From Myxococcales bacterium UBA1203 (GTDB taxonomy: Bacteria; Myxococcota; Myxococcia; Myxococcales; UBA5297), in the NCBI GenBank assembly GCA_002309695.1, contig DBXV01000008.1:109843-173842 (forward strand): a stretch of 64,000 nt of DNA, in the 5' to 3' direction. Positions 8,333 to 17,900 of the stretch are shown one piece after another. Numbering within the stretch: the stretch's first letter is position 1; every line of letters starts with the position of its first letter. The notes beneath the pieces were generated by a model, which made no database searches, was not told the origin of the DNA, and saw only the letters and a list, made by a program, of their open reading frames with translations. A program made the translations under genes and the position numbers.

Positions 8333-9787
8333 TCAGTGGCTGAAATTGAGCTGAGGCCCCTGATTCTGCCGCTGCTTGAGCTGCTCGATGCGGGCCTTTG
8401 CCTTCGCGCGCATCTCCTCCTTGGCGTCGGCCGCGGTCGATTGGAGGAACAGTTCGTAGTTCGTCAGGGCATCGGAAAAGCGCTCCAGCGCGTAGTTCGC
8501 CTCAGCGATGCCGTAGATGGGAAGCGCCAGCGCAGGGCCGTGCTGTTTCGCCTGAGAAAAGTCGGCCAGCGCCCGCGTCGGGTCGTTGCTGGCCAGCCAT
8601 GCCGAACCGCGCGCCGAGTAAAGCTCACTGATGTCCGGATGAATCACGATGGCGATGTCGTACTGTTGAATGGCGCCGGCGTAATCCTTGTCGTTGAAGA
8701 GGACCGTCCCCTTGAGAAACGCCTCCTGCGCCTTCGGGTCCATGGGCTTGGACTGCGGAACAGGGCCCGCCTTCTTCTGGAGCTGAATGACTTTGGTGTT
8801 CTGGCTGCTGCCCTTGTGCGGGATGCCGCGCGCGTCCAGCTGCCGATAGGCGTTTTCCAGCTTGTCCTTCGTCTGCGAGCGGAGGGCCTGAGGAATGTCG
8901 GCCTCAAGAACCTTCTCCCAGCGCTCCGCTGCCTGAGCGAAATAGTCGAGAGACGCGTACGCCTCGGCCAGTTCGTACAGGGCGCGCATGTTCTTGGGGT
9001 TGGCCTGGACGGCCTCCTGAAGGGCGAAGACCGCGTCTCGGCCCTTGCCGTCCGACCTGAGGGAAACACCCTCCGCCATCTTGGCGTTGCAGAGGGATTC
9101 GCGCTCCGGGGTGATGTAGAGGACCGAATTGGAAGGAACGCCTGCGTTCAGCCCGCTGGCATCGGGGACCGGCTTGGTGCGCATGGCCGTCGGCGCATTG
9201 CCCTGGGGGGCGGCTGTCTGAGCACCGGATGCCGCCGCTGCGGCGGCCGCCTTCTCCTTTTTGTCCTTCAGCTCGGCGATGCGCTTGTTGGCGTGGTCAA
9301 TTTTCTTCGTCTGAGCAGGGTCCTTTTCCATCGAGACGAAGCGCTCGTAATTCTGGAGAGCCTCGTCGAAGTTGCCCTTGACGTAGTGACCTTCGGCCAG
9401 CTGGAAGTAGCCGCCCGCGTCGTCGGGCATCAGCTGGATGTATTTCTCGAAGGCGCGGATCACCTCGTCATGGCGTCCCAGCTTCTTGAGGGCGAAGCCG
9501 CGGTTGTAGTGGGCCATGGCGTAGTCGGGGGCGAGCTCCAGCGCTTTGTCGAAGGCAGCGACGGCGTCCTCCATGCGTCCCAAGCGCACGAGCGTTACTC
9601 CCTTCTGATTCATGGCCTCAACGAAGGTCGGCGCCAGCCCGATGGCGGTGTCATAGGCGCGCAGGGCTGATTCCAGCTGATCGGCGGCAACGAGGTTGTC
9701 TCCTCGTTCTTTTTCCAGTGTCGCCTGCGGTGGGATAGCCGGCGTCTGGAGCAGCGCTGCGGATAGAAGAAGCCATGAAGGGAGCAT
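8333..9787 (-). CDS. Exported tetratricopeptide-repeat protein
   Basis: A 484-residue protein with a short signal peptide (about 1-18). TPR units fill residues 30-170, then comes an Ala/Lys-rich linker (about 172-215), and further TPR units fill 230-300 and 355-470. TPR signatures such as the PNYAMAHYNRGF type recur. TPR arrays act as protein-binding scaffolds; the partner is not shown here. The start follows AGGAGA. The gene has its own terminator and is divergent from the lipoprotein at 10190, with a 402-base gap between them. Confidence 0.82.
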   Translation of the reverse strand: MLPSWLLLSAALLQTPAIPPQATLEKERGDNLVAADQLESALRAYDTAIGLAPTFVEAMNQKGVTLVRLGRMEDAVAAFDKALELAPDYAMAHYNRGFALKKLGRHDEVIRAFEKYIQLMPDDAGGYFQLAEGHYVKGNFDEALQNYERFVSMEKDPAQTKKIDHANKRIAELKDKKEKAAAAAAASGAQTAAPQGNAPTAMRTKPVPDASGLNAGVPSNSVLYITPERESLCNAKMAEGVSLRSDGKGRDAVFALQEAVQANPKNMRALYELAEAYASLDYFAQAAERWEKVLEADIPQALRSQTKDKLENAYRQLDARGIPHKGSSQNTKVIQLQKKAGPVPQSKPMDPKAQEAFLKGTVLFNDKDYAGAIQQYDIAIVIHPDISELYSARGSAWLASNDPTRALADFSQAKQHGPALALPIYGIAEANYALERFSDALTNYELFLQSTAADAKEEMRAKAKARIEQLKQRQNQGPQLNFSH

Positions 9788-9849
9788 TCCTGAATCTCCT
9801 GTCTGTGCCCGGTGGTGTGCGTCTTGAGAAAGAAAGGGGCGAAAAGGGC

Positions 9850-9872
9850 ACTGTCCGAAACGTGCGGACAGT
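9850..9872. promoter_or_regulatory. Inverted repeat in the divergent 9788-10189 gap
   Basis: ACTGTCCG and CGGACAGT form a perfect 8-base inverted repeat around a 7-base spacer, about 65 bases upstream of the TPR gene start. It could be an operator or a leader hairpin; on the minus strand it is followed by GCCCTTTTCG. Confidence 0.35.
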
Positions 9873-10073
9873 CTGTATGCGGAGCATCGGAGGCCCCCCC
9901 TGTCTCCGTGCCTCCCCCGTGAATGCCGTGAATGCGGCCCAGCTCAAGAGCAGAAGCTGGGACGGCAGAGCGACCGGCGGGTAAATACGGAAGGGGGCAA
10001 AAAAGCGGGCGGCCTTCTAGCCGCTTGGGAAGTGGAATCAACCCCATCCGCGGTCCCGAACCTCCTCTGCCGG

Positions 10074-10102
10074 TTGACATCTTCGGCGGGGGGCCGCTAA
10101 AA
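10074..10102 (+). promoter_or_regulatory. Predicted promoter of the 10190 lipoprotein gene
   Basis: TTGACA, a 17-base spacer, then CTAAAA, followed by a GC-rich stretch and TTTTT. This matches the promoter look of the tRNA-Gly gene. Confidence 0.65.
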
Positions 10103-10189
10103 GTCCGCCCCGTTTTTGAAAGGCCCCTCTGAATTGGGATTTTGTCAAATCGCTTCGCTCTGAATCTGAAAAAACTCAGGAGTTTGCCG

Positions 10190-10768
10190 ATGCGTAATTC
10201 TGCCCTGCTGGCTGCCGTTGCTGCTTCTCTCTCCCTCGCTGGTTGTGCTGGTCATGCTGCCTATGGACCTGACAGCGAGGACCGCCTTGATGAAAGCGTT
10301 CCTTCCTCTGAATCCAAGCCGGCTGCCGATGCCGCGGCTCTCATCGCGATTCACTGCAAGGACCAGGAAAAGGGGCTGGCGGCCCAGGCCACTGAGACGG
10401 ACGAGACCAAGAAGCTGAAAGCCCTGGGGAACATCTACATTTCCGCCAAGGGCAACTTCTCCAAGCTGGACGAGGCGGCTGCGAGCCAGACCGATTTGCT
10501 CTACGGAAAAGAGGGCGACCAGATCAAAGCCAACCTGGAAGGGTGCCGCGAGGTCTCCGCCGCTGCTTACAGCGCGTTTGACCGCTTCACCCGCGAACTC
10601 ATCGACATGCCCGTGGTTCAGGAGATGAAAAACAAGAAGATGGTCAATGTTCCCCGCGTTGAGTTCTCGATTCTGCGGAAGGCCATCGACAAGCTGGAGG
10701 CGTCTGACCGCGAGGTGCTGCTCAACAAGCTGACGTTGGTTGAGCCCACGCTGGGCAAGGAGCTGTGA
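10190..10768 (+). CDS. Small lipoprotein of unknown function
   Basis: A 192-residue protein with a textbook lipobox LAGC (Cys19). The mature part is charged and helical, without a domain I recognise. The start at 10190 is chosen because CAGGAG precedes it and the signal peptide begins there; the frame stays open a further 48 bases upstream without a signal. It is a single-gene unit with its own promoter (10074-10102) and a clean terminator (10807-10844). Residues 60-110 look capable of a helical hairpin. It is probably periplasmic, anchored in the inner or outer membrane. Confidence 0.78.
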   Translation: MRNSALLAAVAASLSLAGCAGHAAYGPDSEDRLDESVPSSESKPAADAAALIAIHCKDQEKGLAAQATETDETKKLKALGNIYISAKGNFSKLDEAAASQTDLLYGKEGDQIKANLEGCREVSAAAYSAFDRFTRELIDMPVVQEMKNKKMVNVPRVEFSILRKAIDKLEASDREVLLNKLTLVEPTLGKEL

Positions 10769-10806
10769 GCCCGCTCCAGATCGAATAAACTCTGTAAGAG
10801 TCCAAG

Positions 10807-10844
10807 AAGCGCCGATTCCTCAAAAGAGAGTCGGCGCTTTTTTT
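10807..10844 (+). terminator. Intrinsic terminator after the lipoprotein gene
   Basis: AGCGCCGA / TCGGCGCT stem followed by seven T. Confidence 0.88.
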
Positions 10845-11105
10845 GGTTTTGCGCCGCCTGTGAGCGGAGGGGGCGGTTTGCCGCTTTGGAGGGGAACGGC
10901 GAATCGTGTCGGGCGGCGATTTCGGCGAACGCCGGGAATAGCGGACGCGCTGGCCTGTTGAGCGCGCCGCGGTGCCCCTGGCCGCCGGATGATTCTGGGA
11001 CGCCGCTTTTTTTGTCCGGCTCTGTTCATTCCTGAGTCGGGGCATTTCCTCTGCCCGGCAGGCACATCCCCGCTTCACCGCTTCATTGCGGAAGGATTCC
11101 CACGA

Positions 11106-12791
11106 ATGTTTTCCCTGCATCAGCTGCCTCAGCTTTCCACCCGCCTTCTGACTGCTCTGGCAGCCCTGCTCCTCGCGGCCGCTGCGGCGATGCCTGTGAC
11201 GGCCCTCGCCGCCGACGCCTGCCGAATCGATCAGCTGGAAGGTACCTGCGGCGGCAGTGATGCCCCCCTGAGCGCCGCGCCTTCCGAGAGCGTTCCTCCC
11301 GGTCTCGTCACCATGGAGGAGGTGAGCAGGGACCTGCCCGCCGATGCAGTGGCAGCTGCAAAAGCGCAGGCCGAAGAGGTGAAGGCTTCCGGCGTCCAGC
11401 CTGTGACGCTCCAGCTGTTTCATTCGGAAAAGTGCCCCCACTGCAAAGAGGCACTGGCCTGGTTTCCCCAGCTCCAGACCCGCTTTCCCAACCTGATCAT
11501 CGAGGAATACGAAATCACTCAGAACAAGGAGAACCTGAAGAAGTTCAGGGACCGCTGCCAGGAGATGGGCGTGCAGATGCAGGGGGTGCCCACGTTCTTC
11601 ATCGGCGGGGAGACGCTGGTGGGCTTTTCTCAGGATGTGACCGCTCCGCAGATCGAGCAGCTGGTGGCACGGCTGTCCAGGCCCGGATTCTCGTCTGGCG
11701 CATCTTCCGCCGGTCAGCCCATCCGGCCTCCCGTCCGCATGCTCATGTTTTACGACGCTGACGCGTGCAGCCACTGCAAGGACGCGCTCGCCTGGATGCC
11801 CACTCTGGAAGCCGCCTATCCCAATCTGACGGTGGAGAAGATTGCCGTGGACAAGGCGGGAGAGGGCCGCGAGCGCTTTGTGGAGACCGCCAAAAAGTTC
11901 GGCGTGGAGCCTCAGGGACTGCCGGCCTTCTTCCTCGGGGACGACGCCTTTTTCGGATTCTACAAGGACAAGACGTGCGCCGGGCTCATCGACAAGGTGC
12001 GGGAGCTCAGCGGCATTACCGGCGACGAGGCCTGCGAGAGCGCCAAGGAAATTTCCGTCCCGTTTCTGGGTTCCATCCGCGTCGACCGCGTGTCGCTGGG
12101 CCAGCTGACGCTCGTTCTGGGCCTTCTGGACAGCCTGAACCCCTGCGCCATCTGGGTGCTGACGTTCCTCCTCAGCCTCCTCGCGCACACCCGGAACCGC
12201 AAAAAAGTCCTGCTCGTGGGCGGCACCTTCGTCGTGGTCTCCGGCGTGGTCTATTTCGCGTTCATGTCGGCGTGGCTCAGCCTCTTCAACGTCATCGGGA
12301 TGCACAAGGCCATCACCATCATCCTGGGCGGCGTGGCCATCGTCATGGGCCTCATCAACCTCAAGGAGCTCTTCTTCTTTAAGAAGGGCGTCTCGCTGAT
12401 GATTCCCGACAGCGCGAAGCCGAAAATCGCCAGCCGCGCCCGCAAAATCCTCTCCGAGCAGAACATGCTTCTCGCCTTTGTCGGGACGGCTGTTCTCGCC
12501 GGGTTCGCCAACGTGGTGGAACTGGGCTGCACGGTGGGGCTGCCCGCCATCTTCACCAAGGTGCTCACCTCGCGCGGCATCGGCACCGGGATGCAGCTCG
12601 CCTACATGGCGCTCTACAACGTCTATTACGTGATTCCGCTCGCCATCATCGTGGGCATCTTTGCCTGGACGATGGGGCATTTCCGCGTCACCGAGCGCAC
12701 GGGCAAAATCCTCAAGCTCATCAGCGGCCTCGTGATGCTCTCGCTGGGCATCATCATGCTGGTGAAGCCGGAGCTTCTCGTCCTGGGCTAG
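11106..12791 (+). CDS. Tandem thioredoxin-fold / CcdA-type transmembrane fusion
   Basis: A 561-residue exported redox protein. It has a signal peptide (1-36), a first thioredoxin/glutaredoxin-like domain with CPHC at 110-113, a second one with CSHC at 221-224, then a CcdA/DsbD-like membrane domain of about six helices (330-560). The membrane domain carries one Cys in NPC (347) and one in ELGC (475), the expected redox pair. By family knowledge the membrane domain passes electrons from cytoplasmic thioredoxin to periplasmic acceptors, and the two N-terminal domains would be built-in acceptors or donors. The start at 11106 is supported by GGAAGG and the signal peptide. A terminator follows. The double-domain arrangement is unusual against plain DsbD. 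Confidence 0.82.
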   Translation: MFSLHQLPQLSTRLLTALAALLLAAAAAMPVTALAADACRIDQLEGTCGGSDAPLSAAPSESVPPGLVTMEEVSRDLPADAVAAAKAQAEEVKASGVQPVTLQLFHSEKCPHCKEALAWFPQLQTRFPNLIIEEYEITQNKENLKKFRDRCQEMGVQMQGVPTFFIGGETLVGFSQDVTAPQIEQLVARLSRPGFSSGASSAGQPIRPPVRMLMFYDADACSHCKDALAWMPTLEAAYPNLTVEKIAVDKAGEGRERFVETAKKFGVEPQGLPAFFLGDDAFFGFYKDKTCAGLIDKVRELSGITGDEACESAKEISVPFLGSIRVDRVSLGQLTLVLGLLDSLNPCAIWVLTFLLSLLAHTRNRKKVLLVGGTFVVVSGVVYFAFMSAWLSLFNVIGMHKAITIILGGVAIVMGLINLKELFFFKKGVSLMIPDSAKPKIASRARKILSEQNMLLAFVGTAVLAGFANVVELGCTVGLPAIFTKVLTSRGIGTGMQLAYMALYNVYYVIPLAIIVGIFAWTMGHFRVTERTGKILKLISGLVMLSLGIIMLVKPELLVLG

Positions 12792-12819
12792 TGCCTCAGG
12801 AACTTCCCTTTGAAGAACG

Positions 12820-12860
12820 GCGCCCTTCCCCCACGACTCACGGAGGAAGGGCGCTTTTTT
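12820..12860 (+). terminator. Intrinsic terminator before trpS
   Basis: GCGCCCTTCC / GGAAGGGCGC stem followed by TTTTTT. Confidence 0.88.
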
Positions 12861-12929
12861 GAAAACCTCTCTTTTCTCTTTCAGCCCCCGGCGTCCGACG
12901 GCCCGGGGACCAGAACCGGCGGAACCACC

Positions 12930-13958
12930 ATGAGAATACTTTCGGGCATCCAGCCTTCGGGCGCGCTTCACCTGGGCAACTACTTCGGCGCGATTCGCCA
13001 GTTCGTGGAACTGCAGAACACGCCGGGCGAGCACCTCTATTTCATCGCCAATCTCCACGCGCTGACCACGGTGCGGAAGGGCGATGACCTCAGGCGCTAC
13101 ACGATGGAAGTGGCGCTGAATTTCCTCGCGCTGGGCCTCGACCCGAAGAAGTGCATTCTCTTCCGCCAGTCGGACGTGCCCTACCACGCGGAGCTCAATT
13201 GGATTCTGGGCGTCCTCACGCCGATGGCGCTCCTGGAGCGGGGACACAGCTACAAGGACAAGCTGGCGCGCGGGTTCAGCGCCGACTTTGGGCTCTTCGC
13301 GTATCCCGTGCTGATGGCCGCCGACATTCTGCTCTACCGCGCAGACCAGGTGCCCGTGGGCAAGGACCAGAAGCAGCATCTGGAAATCGCCCGGGACATC
13401 GCGACCAAGTTCAACCTCGCCTACGTCGAGGGCTACGACGCGCAGGATCCCGAGGGGAAGGAGAGCCGGAAGCACAGACCGGGACTCCTGAAGCTGCCCG
13501 AGCCGCTGACGCTGGATGCCTCTGCGGTTGTGCCTGGGACGGACGGCCAGAAGATGTCCAAGAGCTACGGCAACACGATTGACCTCTTCGGCACGGACAA
13601 GGAGCTCAAGAAGCAGATCATGTCGGGCATCGTCACCGACTCCACGCCGGTCGAGGCGCCCAAGGATCCGGACAAAAGCAATCTCTTCATGCTGCTTAAG
13701 CTGTTCCTCACGCCGTCCGAGACCGAGGAATTGAGGCAGAGCTTCCTGAAGGGCGGAACGGGCTACGGCGCCTACAAAAAGCAGCTCCTCGAAGCCTTCC
13801 ATGCGGCCTTTGACCCGGCGCGGCAGAAGCGGGCCGAGCTCGAAAAGGACATGGGCGCCGTGGAGGCGATTCTCCAGGAGGGCGCTCAGCGGGCTGAGGC
13901 CATCGCCCGGCCCGTCATCGAAGAGGTCCGCGCCGCCGTGGGCATCACCGGCAGATGA
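12930..13958 (+). CDS. trpS: Tryptophanyl-tRNA synthetase
   Basis: A 342-residue class I aminoacyl-tRNA synthetase. The start is MRILSGIQPSG, and the ATP-binding HIGH equivalent GALHLGNYFG follows directly. The KMSKS loop is exact at 208-212. The length is typical of bacterial TrpRS. The frame is open upstream to 12810, but that part runs through the terminator, so the ATG at 12930 is taken. metF starts 42 bases after the stop and could be co-transcribed. Confidence 0.95.
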   Translation: MRILSGIQPSGALHLGNYFGAIRQFVELQNTPGEHLYFIANLHALTTVRKGDDLRRYTMEVALNFLALGLDPKKCILFRQSDVPYHAELNWILGVLTPMALLERGHSYKDKLARGFSADFGLFAYPVLMAADILLYRADQVPVGKDQKQHLEIARDIATKFNLAYVEGYDAQDPEGKESRKHRPGLLKLPEPLTLDASAVVPGTDGQKMSKSYGNTIDLFGTDKELKKQIMSGIVTDSTPVEAPKDPDKSNLFMLLKLFLTPSETEELRQSFLKGGTGYGAYKKQLLEAFHAAFDPARQKRAELEKDMGAVEAILQEGAQRAEAIARPVIEEVRAAVGITGR

Positions 13959-14000
13959 CTTTCCCGCACCCTCCCCATCGGATTTCGGAGCCGACAGCCC

Positions 14001-14876
14001 ATGCGCATTTCCAGCCTCTTTGAGTCCAACGCCCCCTGCTTCTCCTTTGAGTTCTTCGCGCCCAAGGACGATGCGGGCCGGACAGCCTTCCGCAGGGCGC
14101 TGGATGAGCTGACGGCACTCTCTCCCGGCTTCATTTCCATCACCTGCGGGGCCAGCGGCAGCAGGAGGCAGCCTTCTCTGGACCTGGTGAAGGAGCTGAT
14201 GGCGGACGGCCGGTTCCTGGTGATGGCCCATCTGACCTGCCAGGGGCAGACGCGCCGCGCTCTCGAATCGGAGCTGGCTCTTTTGAAGGGGCTGGGCGTG
14301 GAAAACATTTTCGCCCTGCGCGGCGACCCGCCCCGAGAAGAGACCATGTGCGCGGATGACGACGGCGCTCCCCGGACAGGTGCCGATTTCGTCCGCATGG
14401 TTCGCGATTCCGGCCTCGGATTTTGTGTCGGCGCGGCGGCGTATCCCGACGTGCATCCCAAAGCCGCGTCGCCGCAGGCCGACCTAGACGACCTGAAGCG
14501 CAAGGAGGACGCGGGCGCCCGCTTTCTGGTGACCCAGCTGTTCTTCGACAACGGCCGCTTCTTCGACTTTGTGGAGCGCGCGCGGCGGGCCGGCGTGAGC
14601 ATCCCCATCATTCCCGGCATCATGCCCATCACCGGTTTTCGTCAGGTGACGCGCTTTCAGGATGCCTGCGGAGTGAAGGTCCCGGACCGCCTGCGGACGG
14701 TGCTGGAGCGCCATCAGGACAATCCGGAGGCCATCGCTGACTTCGGCGCTGCCTACGCCACGGCCCAGTGCATGGACCTGATGGCCAGCGGCTTTCGCCA
14801 TCTGCACTTCTTCACGCTGAACCGGTCTCCCGCCACGCGGGCCATCGTTTTGGCGCTCAAGGGGTTCCACGGCTGA
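14001..14876 (+). CDS. metF: 5,10-methylenetetrahydrofolate reductase
   Basis: A 291-residue TIM-barrel flavoenzyme that reduces 5,10-methylene-THF to 5-methyl-THF for methionine synthesis. Family motifs are visible: FSFEFFAPKD with the catalytic Glu17, a folate/FAD-binding LRGDPP, and TQLFFDN. The length is normal for a bacterial MetF. It lies directly after trpS. With glyA about 6 kb downstream, the segment carries two central folate one-carbon enzymes. Confidence 0.94.
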   Translation: MRISSLFESNAPCFSFEFFAPKDDAGRTAFRRALDELTALSPGFISITCGASGSRRQPSLDLVKELMADGRFLVMAHLTCQGQTRRALESELALLKGLGVENIFALRGDPPREETMCADDDGAPRTGADFVRMVRDSGLGFCVGAAAYPDVHPKAASPQADLDDLKRKEDAGARFLVTQLFFDNGRFFDFVERARRAGVSIPIIPGIMPITGFRQVTRFQDACGVKVPDRLRTVLERHQDNPEAIADFGAAYATAQCMDLMASGFRHLHFFTLNRSPATRAIVLALKGFHG

Positions 14877-14984
14877 CGCGTCCGCGTGCGTGCCCATGTT
14901 CGCGCGCGCCGGCGGCGTCTTCCGCGGCCTGTCCCCGGCCTTCTTTGAATGTGTGCCGACAAGCTCCGGCGCAGGGAGGTTTCC

Positions 14985-17900
14985 GTGAGTTTTCGTAATT
15001 TTCAGAGGCTGGCGCTGACGCTGATTCTGCTGGGCGGGAGCGCTGATGCGCTGGCGTCAGACGTGTCCGAAGACGCGGTTCAGGAGCAGCTGCGGCCCGC
15101 TGTTCTGCCCATGACGCCGCCGCCGGAGCGGGGCGTGGATGCGGCGGAAGCCGCGCTGGAAAAGCTGACGAAGCAGGCCGCGGCGGCGGAGCAGAAGCCC
15201 GAGGCCGCGGTGAGTCTTCTGGAGGCGTGGCGCCTTCGCCGGCAGCTGCCCTCGACGGCTTCACTCGTTCCGCTGTTTCAGCGCTTTGCCTCTTCCCGCA
15301 GGGCGGACCCCAGAGTGCGCGAATTGTCCCAGTGGCTTCTGGCCCGGGCGGAGCGCCATCGCGGGCGGCTCTCCAGAAGCGATGACCGGCTGCGCCAGCT
15401 GGGAACGGTTCAGGACTTCTTTGTCATTGGCCCGTTCGACAACGAGGGGAAAGGCAAGTGCGGCGAACCGCTGCCGCCGGAGACGGAAATCGACCTGAGC
15501 GCTGAGTATCCGGGCAAGGCGCGCCCTGTTCGCTGGCGTCCTCTGCCCGAGGGCCGACCCGTGATGGGCATCGTTGATTTCACCCGGCTCTTCAGCCCGA
15601 CGGCGGAAACGCTGGGCTACGCCTACACGGAACTGGAGAACGAGAAGGATCAGGACGTGGTCTTCTCGCTGGCGTCTTCGGGTGCGGCGCAGCTTTTCAT
15701 CGACGGGCGGCGGGTGCTCGACGACAGCGCCTATCACCGCATGGGGTTTGAGCATTCGCGGCTGGGGGTGACGCTGCCCAAAGGGCGCCATCAGGTGCTT
15801 CTGAAAGTCTGCGGCGCCGGTTTTTTCATGCGCATCCTCGACGCCAAAGGCCGGGTGCCTGCCGGGCTGTCCGTGGTTTTGCCTGAGGAGGGGAGCAGGC
15901 GCCCGCTGGCCGAGGCGGCGGATGAGGGGACTGCTGTCAAAGGCAGGCGCGGCAAGGGCAAAGCCGAGGTGAAAGTCACCCGTCTGGAAACTCTGGCAGA
16001 CACGCTCAGGGCGAAGGCCGCGAAGGCGCCCAAAGATGCCCGGGCGGCGTCGGCGTTCGCGATTGTCGCCAAGATTTTTGAGCCGGATGACGAGACGGCG
16101 CGGACGCCTGCTGTGGAGAGTGCCCGCGCGGCCGCGCTGGCGCCGGATGACACTGAGATTTTGTTCCATGCGGCGCGCATGGCCGACGGGTGGAACGAGG
16201 AATACGGGTATCTGCAGAAAATTCTGCGGCTCTCTCCCGGACATCCCGATGCCAGCCGCCGCCTCGCGGAAAGGCTGGCTTCCCACGGTCAGCCGCGCCG
16301 CGCGCTGGACCTGCTGGACAAGGCTCTGGAGGCTCATCCCGGCGATTTTCAGCTGACGCTGTCCAAGGCGGATGTCCTCCGATCTGCCTTCGATTTGGAG
16401 TCGCGCGCGTCGGCGCTGGTGAATGAGGTTCTGGCTGTCTGGCCGGACCGGATTGAGGTGCTGTGGCAGGCGGCGCTTTTGAAGCAGTCCGAGGGCAAGC
16501 CCGACGAAGCCGCGGCGCTTTTGCGGACGCTCCTCTCGCTCGATTACGCCGACGGAACGGCGCGGCGGCTTCTGGCGTCTATCCTCGCGGACAAGGGCGA
16601 CATCGATGATGCCGTCGAGGAGCGGCGGACGCTGGTCGGACTGGACATGTGGAGCGGCGCCGACTGGCTGAAACTGGGCGAGCTTCTGGGGGCCAATGGC
16701 CGGACGGACGAGGCTGCAAAGGCTCTGGCGCGGGCGGTGGCCATCTCGCCGGACGAGGCTTTGCTGCACGAGAGGGCCGGACACGCACTGGCCCTGATGG
16801 GGCGGGACGATGAGGCGCTCGCGTCCTTCCGCCGCGCGCTCGCCCTCAAGCCTCAGAATGCCCGGCTCAAGAGTGCCGTTCAGGCGCTGTCCGGCGTGCG
16901 GAAGAAGTTCGGCGACGATTTGCTGCCCGATGCCAAAACGCTGATGCGCGCGCATCCGCCGCGGGAGGGCGAGGATGCCGCGGTTCTCTCCCAGTTCACG
17001 GCGGTGGAGGTTCATCCCAACGGGCTGGCCTCCCGTCTGACGCATCTGGTGGCCCGCGCTCAGACGACCCGGGGCGTGGAGATGCTGCGCAAACAGTGGA
17101 TGACCTACGCGGAGGGCCGTCAGGATTTGAAGCTCCTCGCGGCGCGGCTGCACCGGCCGGACGGTTCCGTGTTCGAGGCGGCCCGCAAGTCGGAAGTGCG
17201 CCTCTCTGACCCTTCCGTCAGCATCTACTACGACGCGCGCGGCCGCTCGGTGGAGTTCCCGACGATGGCGCCCGGGGATGTGCTGGAGATTTCATGGCGC
17301 CTCGAAGACACGGCCGGCGACAACCTGCTCTCGGACTATTTCGGCGACATCCAGACGCTCCGCAGCGAGGCGGCCAAAGAGGAGTACGCCTATTTCCTCA
17401 AGATGCCGCCGGGGCGGGCCATTCACTCGAATGCGGACAGAATTCCGGGCCTGACAATGAGCGAGACGGCGGCGCCGGACGGCGGGCGGATTTACAGCTT
17501 CAAAGCGCGCGGCCTGTCACCGCTGAATCCGGAGCCGAGGATGCCCGGCGCGCAGGAATCCATGGGGTACCTGCATGTCTCCACCTATGAAAACTGGGGA
17601 GATGTGGCCCGCTATTACGCGGGGCTGGTGCGCGACCAGACCACGGTGACGCCCGCCATCCGCGAGGCGCTGGACGGCATCCTCCAGGGGCTCCCAAAGG
17701 ACAGAAGCAGCCTCGACGTGGTGCGCGCCGTCTATGGCTTTGTGGTGGGCAAGACGCGCTACGTGGGCCTGGAGTTCGGCATCCACAGCTTCAAGCCCTA
17801 CCCGGCCGACAAGGTGCTCTCCCGCCGCTTTGGCGACTGCAAGGACAAGGCGACGCTGATGCACGTTCTGCTCAAGGCGGCTGGCATTCGCTCTGACCTG

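Noticed and set aside
10722..14456. A very long open frame on the minus strand opposite the redox fusion, trpS and metF
   Set aside because: It is a mirror frame caused by high GC at third positions. The plus-strand genes under it have clear catalytic motifs, and the frame itself has no domain and a low-complexity His/Arg/Gly-rich composition.
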